From assembly GCF_001646665.1 (NCBI RefSeq), contig NZ_LWBU01000405.1, positions 161,772-225,771 on the forward strand: a stretch of 64,000 nt of DNA, in the 5' to 3' direction. Of the stretch, positions 35,427-44,199 are shown one piece after another. The position numbers were made by a program, and so were the translations under genes. The DNA is from Streptomyces noursei (GTDB taxonomy: Bacteria > Actinomycetota > Actinomycetes > Streptomycetales > Streptomycetaceae). How positions within the stretch are numbered: the first letter of the stretch is position 1; every line of letters begins with the position of its first letter. Under the pieces are notes generated by a model. It was not told the origin of the DNA and made no database searches. It was given only the letters and a program-made list of their open reading frames with translations.

Positions 35427-36965
35427 CTACCGACAGGCCCCGTCGGCGGCGTTCGTGCCCGTGAAGGTGGGTGTCGAGGAAGGGCTCGCATCCCTCTTGC
35501 GCCTGCTCGACTCCGCGGACTCCTCACCGGTGGCCTCGGTCTGCCCGTCGCCGGGCACGACCGCGACGGGTTTGTCGTCCCGCAGCCGCTTGAACAGACT
35601 GTTCGCTCGGGGCTGTACGAGTTCGTCCCGGTTCGGGTCATTGCGGTAAGGGCGCCGAGGAATCGTCAGGAACTGCACCTTTTCGGTAGGTACGCTGCGC
35701 AACGCGCGCGACAGGTCGTACAGGTCCTTCAACGAGTCGAGACCCGGATCGGTGGTGACCGACCGGGTTGCCGCGTCCAGCACCGGATAGAGGCGTGCCG
35801 GGTTGAGCAGCACCCCGTTGCTCTGCACCTTGTTGACGAGGGCGCCGAGGAACTGCTGCTGGCGGTCCATGCGGTCGGTGTCGCTGCCGTTGCCGAGGGA
35901 CTTGCGGGCCCGTACGTAACCGAGGGCCTGCTCGCCGTCGAGCGTCCGCGCCCCCGGCTTCAGCGTCACCCGCGCGTCGGGGTCGTCGATGGCCTCGGCG
36001 ACACACACCCGTACCCCGCCGACCGCGTCCACCATGTCCTTGAACCCCCGGAAGTCGACGACCACATGGTGGTCGACGCGGATGCCGGTGAGCTTCTCCA
36101 GGGTGCGGACCGTGCAGGCCGTGCCGCCGAACTCGTACGCGAAGTTGAACTGCGCGAACTGCGGCGCGGTGCGCGAACCGTCGCCCTTGCGGCAGCTCGG
36201 GATGTTGACCATCAGGTCGCGCGGCACGGACACCGCCGTCACCCCGCGCCCCCGGGCGGCCAGGTGCAGCAGGATGGTGGTGTCCGAGCGCTGGGTGCCC
36301 TTGTCGCGGCCGTACCGGGCGTTGCCGCTGCCCGCGCGGGTGTCGGACCCGATCAGCAGGATGTTCCGGGCGTCCCGTACGAGGGCGCTGGGGCGCTCCC
36401 GCTCGTACCGCTCCAGCTCGGCGGCGGCGGAGGCGTCGGTGGTGATGTTCTCGTCGAGCTTCTTGTACAGCCACCATCCGGCGCCGGCCGCCGCGAGCAC
36501 GGCGACGGAGCCCAGGAAGGCGACGACCCGCAGGCCGTGGCGGCGGAAGCCGGGGCCCCGGGGGACCCTTACCGGGACGGTGGCGGTGGCGGTGGCGGTG
36601 GAGGTGGCTGCGGGGGCGGCCTGCCCTCGAACCGTGGCCGGACCGGGCGCGGCCTGCTCGGGCTCGGAATCCGGTGCGGGACCGGACGCGGGGGCCCGGT
36701 CGGCGGCGGGCGCGGAGTCCGCCGCGGGGCCCGGCGCCGGGGCCGGCTTCGCGGGGCGGGTGCCGTTGCCGGCCGGGCCGCCCCCGGGCCGCCGCGCCGG
36801 GCGGTGCCGCCGCTTCCTGCCGCTCCTGGCGCCCCTGCCGCCCCTGGGCGTGTGGTCACCGCCGCCCGCCGGCCGGCCGGACGCGGCGTCACCGGCTGGG
36901 GTACCGGGACCGGACGCCCCCGTCGGGGGGTCCGGCTCCGGGGGAGTACCAGCGCTGTCCGTCAC
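35427..36965 (-). CDS. LCP-family protein 5, long disordered N-terminus
   Basis: About 512 residues from GTG 36965 (AAGGA eight bases upstream), or 530 from ATG 37019. The first 130 residues are Pro/Ala/Gly-rich and disordered. A membrane helix lies near 140-158 (VVAFLGSVAVLAAAGAGWWLY). The LCP core follows: NILLIGSDTRAGSGNARYGRDKGTQRSDTTILLHLAARGRGVTAVSVPRDLMVNIPSC, FNFAYEFGGTACTVRTLEKLTGIRVDHHVVVDFRG and LGYVRARKSLGNGSDTDRMDRQQQFLGAL. No LytR_C domain is visible; the C-terminus is Ser/Arg-rich. It follows the TIGR03089 gene on the same strand and heads the LCP 5-4-3 series. Confidence 0.9.
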   Translation of the reverse strand: MTDSAGTPPEPDPPTGASGPGTPAGDAASGRPAGGGDHTPRGGRGARSGRKRRHRPARRPGGGPAGNGTRPAKPAPAPGPAADSAPAADRAPASGPAPDSEPEQAAPGPATVRGQAAPAATSTATATATVPVRVPRGPGFRRHGLRVVAFLGSVAVLAAAGAGWWLYKKLDENITTDASAAAELERYERERPSALVRDARNILLIGSDTRAGSGNARYGRDKGTQRSDTTILLHLAARGRGVTAVSVPRDLMVNIPSCRKGDGSRTAPQFAQFNFAYEFGGTACTVRTLEKLTGIRVDHHVVVDFRGFKDMVDAVGGVRVCVAEAIDDPDARVTLKPGARTLDGEQALGYVRARKSLGNGSDTDRMDRQQQFLGALVNKVQSNGVLLNPARLYPVLDAATRSVTTDPGLDSLKDLYDLSRALRSVPTEKVQFLTIPRRPYRNDPNRDELVQPRANSLFKRLRDDKPVAVVPGDGQTEATGEESAESSRRKRDASPSSTPTFTGTNAADGACR

Positions 36966-37076
36966 GTCTGCCGTCCGTCCTTCGCGAGCGAGGCCCAGGG
37001 GTGTGTGACGATCATCCATCGCGGACGGCGCCCGTACCCGGGGGACTCGGCGCGCCGTGCGCCGGACGGGTGGACT

Positions 37077-37829
37077 TCACACCAGAGTGCTGGTGATCCG
37101 CTCGCTCTCGACCCGCTTGGCGAGCCCCTCGGGCGACAGCTGCTCCAGGTTGCGGCACAGGACGACGGACGCACCGGCCGCCAGCGGCGCGTACAGCCCC
37201 GCCGACACGCCCTCCCACGTGTCGTACGGCAGGGCCGACAGCAGCCGCGCACCGCCCGCCAGGCCCAGCCGCCCCGCGTCCGCACGGGCCCGGTCCACCA
37301 GTTCCGCGCCGCTCAGCTCCGCACCCGCCACCGCGAGCGCCGGGGCGGAGGGGTCCACCGGGGCGTACGGGGCGAAGACGTCGCCCTGCGTCGGCACCTC
37401 CACCGCGTAGTCGTCGTAGCCGGCCGGCGGGGACGGGAAGCGGCGCCCCAGCGGGGCCAGGGACAGCGCGAGGCGTTCGCCGGGGCAGGCCAGCCCCTCC
37501 TCCAGCCGGTCGGGCCCGGCCACGACGTGGTCGGCGGCGGCCGGGTCACCGCCGAGGTCGGCGACGACCCCCACCGACGAGCACGCCACCAGCCAGACGG
37601 CGGTCTGCCAGTGGGCCGGGAGCAGCAGCGCGACCCGCTCGCCGGGCTCGGCGGACAGGCCGTCCTGGAGGAGGTTGGCGGTCTTGGCCACCCAATTGGC
37701 GAAGGTGGCCACCGACAATTCGACGCGCTCACCGGTGGCGTCGTCGTAGTAGGTGACCAAGGGGCGGGCCGCGTCCGAGGCGAGAGCGGATCGCAGCAGG
37801 TCGGCGGGGGTACGGTCGCTGGCATTCAC
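37077..37829 (-). CDS. TIGR03089-family protein (truncated AMP-binding fold)
   Basis: A 250-residue protein similar to the N-terminal part of acyl-CoA synthetases: PLVTYYDDATGERVELSVATFANWVAKTANLLQDGLSAEPGERVALLLPAHWQTAVWLVACSSVGVVADL (about 24-92). The TSGTTGxPK phosphate-binding loop and the C-terminal lid of adenylating enzymes are missing, so catalysis is unlikely. This family is known in actinobacteria, including next to an LCP gene in Mycobacterium. Its role is unknown; the conserved position suggests a link to the LCP step. Confidence 0.85.
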   Translation of the reverse strand: MNASDRTPADLLRSALASDAARPLVTYYDDATGERVELSVATFANWVAKTANLLQDGLSAEPGERVALLLPAHWQTAVWLVACSSVGVVADLGGDPAAADHVVAGPDRLEEGLACPGERLALSLAPLGRRFPSPPAGYDDYAVEVPTQGDVFAPYAPVDPSAPALAVAGAELSGAELVDRARADAGRLGLAGGARLLSALPYDTWEGVSAGLYAPLAAGASVVLCRNLEQLSPEGLAKRVESERITSTLV

Positions 37830-37955
37830 GCGCGCCAGGGTACGCGCGCCGGGCGGGCGGGGTCCGCCGTACCGGTGACGGCGTCCACCGGTCGGACCGA
37901 CGGGCCGTCAGTTCTCCGGCGAGCGGCACCGGTCCGGCGCGCCGAGGATCGCCCC

Positions 37956-39416
37956 ATGCGTGCCTTCCTTGCATCCTCGATCGGCGTCGCGTGCTCCGCG
38001 GCCCTCGTGCTCCCGCTCCCGCTCGCACTCCCCGCGAGCGCCGCCCCCACCTCGTCCGTCACCTCGTCCGCCACAGGGGCCCGCACCTCGTCCCCCGTCG
38101 CGGCCCGCACCCCGTCCGCCCCCGCCGCGGGTGACGTCTCCGTCCCCGGCACCACCCAGTCGCTGCCGCTCCGGGCGCTCCCCTCCGAGCGGGCGGCCGG
38201 CGCCGCGGTGCGGGGCCTGACCCGGCGGGACGTCCGCCCCTTCTCGCTCGTCGGTGTCGTGTGGGACGACCCGGACGCCGAGCTGCACGGCTCCGTCCAG
38301 GTCCGTACCCGTGCCTCCGACACCGGCGCCTGGTCCGGCTGGCAGTCCGTCGAGACCCACAACCACGACCACGCCGCCGACCCGGGCACCCCCGAGCGCG
38401 ACTCGGGCACGGTCCGCGGCTCGACCGCCCCCCTGTGGGTCGGCGCCTCGGACGGCGTCGAGGTCCGCGTACGGGCCGAGGCCCCGCGCGCGGGCGCCGC
38501 CCCCGCCCCGCTGCCGCGCGGCATGCGCATCGAGCTGGTCGACCCCGGCGACGAGCCGGCCAGCGAGCCCGCCGGCGAGCCCGCCAGCGAGGACACCGCC
38601 CAGGGCCCCGAACTGCCCGAGGGCAACGACACCGGCACCACCAGCGGCCAGGTCCCCGTCCCGGCCCTGACGCCCGAGGAGTCGGCCGCCTCCGCGGTCA
38701 ACGCCGAACTGGTGCCGCTCGGCTCGGCCGAGATCCCCGAACTGTCCAAGGAGGAGACGGAGGCCGCGTACGCCGACCGGTTCGGCGAGGAGGCGGTGGC
38801 CGCCAAGCCGTACATCGGTCCCCGCCCCCGCATCGTCACCCGCAAGGGATGGGGCGCCGACGAGAAGCTGCGCGAACGCAACTTCGTCTACACCAGGTCC
38901 GTCCAGGCCGCGTTCGTCCACCACAGCGCCACGGGCAACAACTACTCCTGCAAGCAGGCCCCATCCGTTCTGCGCAGTATCTACCGCTACCACGTCAAGA
39001 GCAGCGGCTGGCGCGACTTCGGCTACAACTTCGCCGTCGACAAGTGCGGAAACATCTACGAAGGGCGTGCGGGAGGCGTGGCCAAGGCGGTGCTGGGCGC
39101 GCACACCCGGGGCTTCAACACCAACAGCATGGGCATCGCCGTCCTGGGCACGTACAGTCAGTCCACCCCGCCCTCGGCGGCGGTGACCGCCGTCGCACGG
39201 CTGACGGCGTGGAAGCTCGGGCTGTACGGAAAGGACCCGCGGGGGAAGGCCACTCTGACCTCGGGTGGCGGAAACCGGTACAAGAAGGGCGCGAAGGTCA
39301 AGCTCAACGTCATCTCCGGGCACCGGGACGGCTTTTTGACCGACTGCCCCGGCACGCGGCTGTACGGCAAGCTCGGCACGGCCCGTAGCACGTCGGCCAA
39401 GTACCAGGGCCGCTGA
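37956..39416 (+). CDS. Secreted peptidoglycan-recognition-type N-acetylmuramoyl-L-alanine amidase
   Basis: A 486-residue secreted protein. A signal peptide of about 30 residues (MRAFLASSIGVACSAALVLPLPLALPASAA) is followed by a disordered Ser/Thr region, a beta-rich domain (about 90-180) and an acidic linker. The PGRP/Amidase_2 domain starts near 290 (PRIVTRKGWGADEK). Zinc ligands are visible as VHHSATGNN (first His, about 327), GAHTRGFNTNSMGIAVLG (second His, about 385) and ISGHRDGFLTDCPGTRLY (third ligand Cys in DCPG, about 471). The domain should cut the bond between muramic acid and the stem peptide. GAGG precedes ATG 37956. It is divergent from TIGR03089. Confidence 0.92.
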   Translation: MRAFLASSIGVACSAALVLPLPLALPASAAPTSSVTSSATGARTSSPVAARTPSAPAAGDVSVPGTTQSLPLRALPSERAAGAAVRGLTRRDVRPFSLVGVVWDDPDAELHGSVQVRTRASDTGAWSGWQSVETHNHDHAADPGTPERDSGTVRGSTAPLWVGASDGVEVRVRAEAPRAGAAPAPLPRGMRIELVDPGDEPASEPAGEPASEDTAQGPELPEGNDTGTTSGQVPVPALTPEESAASAVNAELVPLGSAEIPELSKEETEAAYADRFGEEAVAAKPYIGPRPRIVTRKGWGADEKLRERNFVYTRSVQAAFVHHSATGNNYSCKQAPSVLRSIYRYHVKSSGWRDFGYNFAVDKCGNIYEGRAGGVAKAVLGAHTRGFNTNSMGIAVLGTYSQSTPPSAAVTAVARLTAWKLGLYGKDPRGKATLTSGGGNRYKKGAKVKLNVISGHRDGFLTDCPGTRLYGKLGTARSTSAKYQGR

Positions 39417-39450
39417 CGACGACCGGGACGGCTGTACCGAACGGTCTGCA

Positions 39451-39500
39451 TACACTGTCCGGTCGTATCGGTCATATGACCGATGTGGCCCATCGACCGG
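39451..39500 (+). promoter_or_regulatory. manC promoter region with 18-bp perfect palindrome
   Basis: TACACT at 39451-39456 is a candidate -10. Immediately downstream, 39467-39484 reads ATCGGTCATATGACCGAT, an exact 18-bp palindrome. It is framed by a second inverted repeat, CCGGTCG (39459-39465) and CGACCGG (39494-39500). The position just after the expected transcription start suits a dimeric repressor or a 5' hairpin. manC starts at 39526. Confidence 0.6.
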
Positions 39501-39525
39501 ACCCAGCAGGAAGCAGAGACGACAG

Positions 39526-40608
39526 GTGACAGAAGCGATCCTCCTGGTCGGTGGCAAGGGCACCCGGCTGCGTCCGATGACGGTCAACACACCGAAGCCG
39601 ATGGTTCCGGCGGCGGGTGTCCCGTTCCTGACGCACCAGCTCGCCCGCGCGCGGGCGGCGGGCGTCGAGCACATCGTGCTGGCGACCTCGTACCTGGCCG
39701 AGGTGTTCGAGCCCTACTTCGGCGACGGCTCGTCGCTGGGCCTGCACATCGAGTACGTCACCGAACGGGAGCCGCTCGGCACGGGCGGGGCGATCCGCAA
39801 CGTCGCCTCCCGCCTGCGCTCGGGCCCGGACGAGCCGGTGCTGATCTTCAACGGCGACATCCTCACCGGACTGGACATCCGGGCCCTGGTGGACACCCAC
39901 GAGACGTCGGGCGCCGACGTCTCGCTCCACCTCACCCGGGTCGAGGACCCGCGGGCGTTCGGGCTGGTCCCGACGGACGCCACCGGCCGCGTCACGGCGT
40001 TCCTGGAGAAGCCGCAGACGCCCGAGGAGATCGTCACCGACCAGATCAACGCGGGCGCGTACGTCTTCCGCCGCTCGGTCATCGACACCATCCCGACCGG
40101 CCGCCCCGTGTCGGTCGAACGCGAGACGTTCCCCGACCTGCTCGCCACCGGCGCCCACCTCCAGGGCATGGTCGACTCCACGTACTGGCTGGACCTCGGC
40201 ACCCCCCAGGCGTTCGTGCGCGGCTCCGCCGACCTCGTGATGGGCCGCGCCCCGTCGCCCGCCGTACCGGGCCGCCGGGGCGACCGGCTCGTCCTGGACG
40301 GCGCCACCGTGGCCCCGGACGCCAAGCTGACGGGCGGCACGGTCATCGGCGCCGGCGCCACGGTCGGCGAGGGCGCCCGCGTGGACGGCAGCACCGTCCT
40401 GGCCGGCGCGGTCGTCGAGGCCGGCGCGGTGGTCACCGACTCGCTGATCGGCGAGGGCGCGCGGGTGGGCGCCCGGTCGGTCCTGCACGGCGCGGTCGTC
40501 GGGGACGGCGCGCACGTGGGCGCCGACAACGAGCTGCGGGACGGCGTCCGGGTGTGGTGCGGGGCACGGCTGCCGGACGGCGCGGTCCGCTTCTCGTCGG
40601 ACCAGTAG
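39526..40608 (+). CDS. manC: ManC-type mannose-1-phosphate guanylyltransferase
   Basis: A 360-residue sugar nucleotidyltransferase. The N-terminal Rossmann domain shows MTEAILLVGGKGTRLRPMTVNTPKPMVPAAGVPFLTHQLARA (signature GGxGTRLRPxT...PKPM), then FNGDILTGLDI (metal-binding Asp), EKPQTPEEIVTDQINAGAYVF and the catalytic region around SVERETFPDLL. A left-handed beta-helix of hexapeptide repeats follows (about 270-350: GGTVIGAGATVGEGARVDGSTVLAGAVVEAGAVV). With manA and manB in this window it would complete GDP-mannose synthesis. The S. coelicolor homologue at this place was shown to be ManC (recalled). Start GTG 39526. Confidence 0.88.
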   Translation: MTEAILLVGGKGTRLRPMTVNTPKPMVPAAGVPFLTHQLARARAAGVEHIVLATSYLAEVFEPYFGDGSSLGLHIEYVTEREPLGTGGAIRNVASRLRSGPDEPVLIFNGDILTGLDIRALVDTHETSGADVSLHLTRVEDPRAFGLVPTDATGRVTAFLEKPQTPEEIVTDQINAGAYVFRRSVIDTIPTGRPVSVERETFPDLLATGAHLQGMVDSTYWLDLGTPQAFVRGSADLVMGRAPSPAVPGRRGDRLVLDGATVAPDAKLTGGTVIGAGATVGEGARVDGSTVLAGAVVEAGAVVTDSLIGEGARVGARSVLHGAVVGDGAHVGADNELRDGVRVWCGARLPDGAVRFSSDQ

Positions 40609-40704
40609 GCACCGGTCGCCGCCGGGCCGGTGGGCCGGGCCGCGCGGGGGCTACCCTCATAGGGACCCCGAGCCGGGGGACCCGACACCGAGGACCGTGC
40701 ATCC

Positions 40705-41754
40705 GTGGCAGGCCGATACGCCCCGCGCCCGACCCGCGCCACCGTGCGCGGCGGGCACGTCGCCGTACCCGCCGCCCGTCCGGCCACCACCGCCCCGGCG
40801 GTCACGGCCCCGGTCGCCCCGGCCACCACCGCCCCGGCCGCCCCGGTCGCCCCCCGCACCCGGACCTGGACGCCCCCGTGGCCGCTGGACCTGGGGCTCG
40901 TCCTCGGCCCGCTGCGGCGCGGCCCGGCCGACCCCACGTTCCGTACGGCGCCCGACGGCTCCGTGTGGCGCGCCACCCGGACCCCTGAGGGCCCGGGGAC
41001 GCTCCGGGTCGCCGCCCGCGGCGGGACCGTCGGGGCGGAGGCGTGGGGAGCGGGCGCGGAATGGCTCCTGGACCGCCTCCCGGCGCTCCTCGGCGCGGAG
41101 GACGACCCGTCGGCGTTCACCCCGCGCCACCGGCTGCTGGCCGTCACGGAGCGGCGCCGCCCGGGACTGCGGCTGACCCGCACCGGGCTGGTGATGGAGT
41201 CGCTGATCCCCTCGATCCTGGAGCAGAAGGTCACGACCACCGAGGCGTACCGGGCGTGGCGTCTGCTCGTACGGAAGTTCGGCGAGCCCGCGCCGGGCCC
41301 GGACGACCGCCTGTACGTCATGCCCGAGCCGCGCGCGTGGGCGATGGTCCCGTCGTGGGAGTGGCACCGCGCGGGCGTCGACGCCAAGCGCTCCGACACG
41401 GTCATGCGCGCCGTCCGGGTGGCCCGCCGCCTGGAGGAGGCCGCCGCGATGGAGCCGGAGGCGGCCCGCCGCCGGCTGGAGCTGATCCCCGGCATCGGCC
41501 CGTGGACGTCCGCCGAGACGGTCCAGCGCAGCAACGGCGCCCCCGACGCGGTCACCACCGGCGACTACCACCTGCCGAGCATCGTCGGCCACGCGCTGGC
41601 CGGCCGCCGGGAGGCCGACGACGCGGAGATGCTGGAGCTGCTCGCCCCGTACGCGGGGCAGCGCCACCGCGCCGCCCGTCTCATCCTGCTCAGCGGCCGC
41701 ATCCCGCCCCGCCACGGCCCCCGCTTCACACCGGGCAACATCGCGGCGCTCTGA
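40705..41754 (+). CDS. HhH-GPD DNA glycosylase (AlkA-like 3-methyladenine glycosylase)
   Basis: A 349-residue base-excision repair protein. The first 50 residues are Ala/Pro/Thr-rich. A beta domain follows, then the helix-hairpin-helix core: VMESLIPSILEQKVTTTEAYRAWRLLVRKFGEP (about 165-197) and LELIPGIGPWTSAETVQRSNGAPDAVTTGDYHLPSIVGHAL (about 255-295). The latter holds the HhH (PGIGPWTS) and the catalytic Asp in GDYHLP. It removes damaged bases such as 3-methyladenine; specificity is not certain. A TACCCT hexamer at about 40651 could be its -10. It stands alone between manC and the converging fbiB. Confidence 0.87.
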   Translation: MAGRYAPRPTRATVRGGHVAVPAARPATTAPAVTAPVAPATTAPAAPVAPRTRTWTPPWPLDLGLVLGPLRRGPADPTFRTAPDGSVWRATRTPEGPGTLRVAARGGTVGAEAWGAGAEWLLDRLPALLGAEDDPSAFTPRHRLLAVTERRRPGLRLTRTGLVMESLIPSILEQKVTTTEAYRAWRLLVRKFGEPAPGPDDRLYVMPEPRAWAMVPSWEWHRAGVDAKRSDTVMRAVRVARRLEEAAAMEPEAARRRLELIPGIGPWTSAETVQRSNGAPDAVTTGDYHLPSIVGHALAGRREADDAEMLELLAPYAGQRHRAARLILLSGRIPPRHGPRFTPGNIAAL

Positions 41755-41881
41755 CCGCCCGGCACGCGGCACCCCGTGCGCACCCCTGGCGCAGGCGGGG
41801 CACGGTCCGTACGGGCGGCCCGTACCGGCCACCCCGACCGGCCATCCGTACCGGCCGCACGGGACAGCCGCCCGGAAGGCG

Positions 41882-43204
41882 TCAGCGCACCTCGACGAAG
41901 CCGTCCACCTCACGTGCCGGCCGCGGCCCCGGTACCCCGGCCGGCCGGCCCACCGCCACCGCGCCCATCGGGTCCCAGTGGGCGGGCAGGTCCAGCACGT
42001 CCCGGACGACGTCCCGGCAGAACATCGTCGACGACACCCACGCCGACCCCAGCCGCTCACCGGCCAGCGCGACCAGGAAGTTCTGTACGCCCGCCCCGGC
42101 GGCGACCACGAACATCTCCCGCTCCGCCCCGTCCCGCCGGGCGTCCCCGTACCGGTGCGAGCCGTCCGTCACCAGGCACGGCACGACCAGGTAGGGCGCG
42201 CGCCGCAGCACGTCGCCGCGGCGCACCCGCCGGGCGACGGCGTCCTCGCCGAGGCCGTCGGCCCGAAGGTCCGCGATCCACGCGTCCCGCATCGCGTCCA
42301 GCAGCCGCACCCGCGACTCCTCCGACTCCAGCAGCACGAACCGCCACGGCGTCGTGTGGTGCGGCGCGGGCGCCGTCAGGGCGGCCGCCACGGCCCGCCG
42401 CACCGCGCCCGGGTCCACGGGCTCGTCGGTGAACTCCCGCACCGTGCGCCGCAGCGTCACCGCCGCCCGCACCGCCTCGGACGTACCGAGCCGGAACATG
42501 TCGTCCGCCGCGTCCCGCACCAGCGCCCGGGCGCCCCCCGCCCCGCCCTCGACGAGGTGGGCGAGGCCCCGCACCACCGCGACCGGCAGCCCGGCCGCCT
42601 TGCCCTTCACCAGGTCCCCGGCCGCGGCCAGCTCGTCCGCACCGGCCACCACGGTGGCCACCAGCGGGTTGCCGTACGCGTCCGTGCCGCCCCGCAGGTC
42701 GTCCAGGACGCGCACCCCGGCAGCGCCGATCGCCATGTCGGTGACCCCGGCGCGCCACGGCCGCCCGGCGGTGTCCGTGACGACGACGCCCACGTCCACG
42801 CCGAGCGCGTCCCGCAGCCCGTCCCGGATCGCCCGCGCGGACGCGTCGGGGTCCCGGGGCAGCAGCAGCACGGTCCCCGCCGGGGTGTTGGACGCGTCGA
42901 CCCCGGCGGCGGCCATGACCAGGCCCTGCCGGTTCTCGACGATGCGGAGGGTGCCGCGCCGCGCCACCACCCGTACCGTCTCGGCGTCGATCGCCGCCTC
43001 GCGGTCGTCCGCCGCGACGATCCGCCCCTCCGCCTTGCTGACGATCTTGGAGGTGACGAGGAGCACGTCACCGTCGGCCAGCCCCGGCCCGCCGGTGGTG
43101 GCCCCGTCGGCGACGGCGGCGGCGATCAGCTTGGCGAGGTCGTCGCCGGGCCGTACCTCCGGCAGCCCCGGCAGCGCCCACACCCGGTAGGACGGGGCCG
43201 TCAC
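41882..43204 (-). CDS. fbiB: FbiB, coenzyme F420:L-glutamate ligase, two-domain
   Basis: A 440-residue bifunctional F420 maturation enzyme. The N-terminal CofE domain (about 1-245) has DDLAKLIAAAV, GDVLLVTSKIVSKAEGRIV, SNTPAGTVLLLPRDPDASARAIRDGLR, and VVVTDTAGRPWRAGVTDMAIGAAGVRVLDDLRG. The C-terminal nitroreductase-like FMN domain (about 250-440) has LRRTVREFTDEPVDPGAVRRAVAAAL, APHHTTPWRFVLLES and GVQNFLVALAGERLGSAWVSSTMF. It reduces dehydro-F420 and adds the glutamate tail. It starts at GTG 43204, overlapping the fbiA stop by four bases. Confidence 0.95.
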   Translation of the reverse strand: MTAPSYRVWALPGLPEVRPGDDLAKLIAAAVADGATTGGPGLADGDVLLVTSKIVSKAEGRIVAADDREAAIDAETVRVVARRGTLRIVENRQGLVMAAAGVDASNTPAGTVLLLPRDPDASARAIRDGLRDALGVDVGVVVTDTAGRPWRAGVTDMAIGAAGVRVLDDLRGGTDAYGNPLVATVVAGADELAAAGDLVKGKAAGLPVAVVRGLAHLVEGGAGGARALVRDAADDMFRLGTSEAVRAAVTLRRTVREFTDEPVDPGAVRRAVAAALTAPAPHHTTPWRFVLLESEESRVRLLDAMRDAWIADLRADGLGEDAVARRVRRGDVLRRAPYLVVPCLVTDGSHRYGDARRDGAEREMFVVAAGAGVQNFLVALAGERLGSAWVSSTMFCRDVVRDVLDLPAHWDPMGAVAVGRPAGVPGPRPAREVDGFVEVR

Positions 43205-44157
43205 GCGCGTACCTCCTCGGCGAGGGCCAGCGCCTCGCGCGCCATCGCCGCCGCGGCGTCCACGTCGGTCATCATCAGCGGCACCGCCCGGCAGCGGATG
43301 CCGGCCGCCTCCACGTCGCCGACCCGGTCCGCGTCGGTCGTGTCGACGAGCCAGCCGTCGAGGAGCCCGGAGCCGTAGTGGCGGGCGACGGCCGCGGCCG
43401 TGGACTCGACGCCCACCGCGGCGAGCACCTTGTCCGCCATGCCGCGCACCGGTGCGTCGCCGACGATGGGCGACAGGCCCACGACCGGGACGCCCGCGTC
43501 GGCGATCGCCTCCCGGATGCCGGGCACGGCGAGGATCGTCCCGATGGACACCACCGGGTTGGACGGCGGGAAGAGCACCACGTCCGCCTCGCCGATGGCC
43601 TCCAGGACCCCGGGCGCGGGGGAGGCCTGCTCGGCGCCGACCGGCACCACCGCCTGCGCGTCCACGGAGGCGCGCAGCCGTACCCAGTACTCCTGGAAGT
43701 GGATCGCCCTGCGCTCGCCGTCGAGCTCGACGGCGACGTGGGTCTCGACCCGGTCGTCGGACATGGGGAGGAGCCGCACGCCCGGCTTCCACCGGGCGCA
43801 CAGCGCCTCGGTGACGGCGCTCAGCGGGTAGCCCGCGCCCAGCATCTGCGTACGGACGATGTGGGTGGCGAAGTCGCGGTCGCCGAGCCCGAACCACTCG
43901 GGTCCCACCCCGTACGCGGCGAGTTCGCTCTTGACGTGGAACGTCTCGTCGCTGCGTCCCCAGCCCTGCTCCTCGTCGATCCCCCCGCCCAGGGTGTACA
44001 TCACCGTGTCGAGGTCGGGGCAGACCTTCAGCCCGAACAGATGGATGTCATCACCGGTGTTGCCGATGACCGTGATGTCCGCGTCGGGCGCGGCCTGCTT
44101 GAGGCCGCGCAGAAAACGGGCACCGCCGATGCCGCCGGCCAGAACCACAATGCGCAT
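43201..44157 (-). CDS. fbiA: FbiA (CofD), phosphoenolpyruvyl/2-phospho-L-lactate transferase of F420 synthesis
   Basis: A 318-residue enzyme that joins the activated three-carbon group to the deazaflavin Fo, giving dehydro-F420-0. Family motifs are MRIVVLAGGIGGARFLRGLKQ (1-21), VIGNTGDDIHLFGLKVCPDLDTVMYTLGG (about 33-62), GVGPEWFGLGDRDFATHIVRTQML (about 82-105) and VLFPPSNPVVSIGTILAVPGIREA (about 187-210). ATG 44157 matches the family N-terminus; GTG 44163 is an in-frame alternative. It forms an operon with fbiB and supplies F420 for oxidoreductases such as the one at 3943. Confidence 0.95.
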   Translation of the reverse strand: MRIVVLAGGIGGARFLRGLKQAAPDADITVIGNTGDDIHLFGLKVCPDLDTVMYTLGGGIDEEQGWGRSDETFHVKSELAAYGVGPEWFGLGDRDFATHIVRTQMLGAGYPLSAVTEALCARWKPGVRLLPMSDDRVETHVAVELDGERRAIHFQEYWVRLRASVDAQAVVPVGAEQASPAPGVLEAIGEADVVLFPPSNPVVSIGTILAVPGIREAIADAGVPVVGLSPIVGDAPVRGMADKVLAAVGVESTAAAVARHYGSGLLDGWLVDTTDADRVGDVEAAGIRCRAVPLMMTDVDAAAAMAREALALAEEVRA

Positions 44158-44199
44158 GGGCACAGTCTGTCAGCCGCGGGCCGCCCGCCCGGCCGCCGG

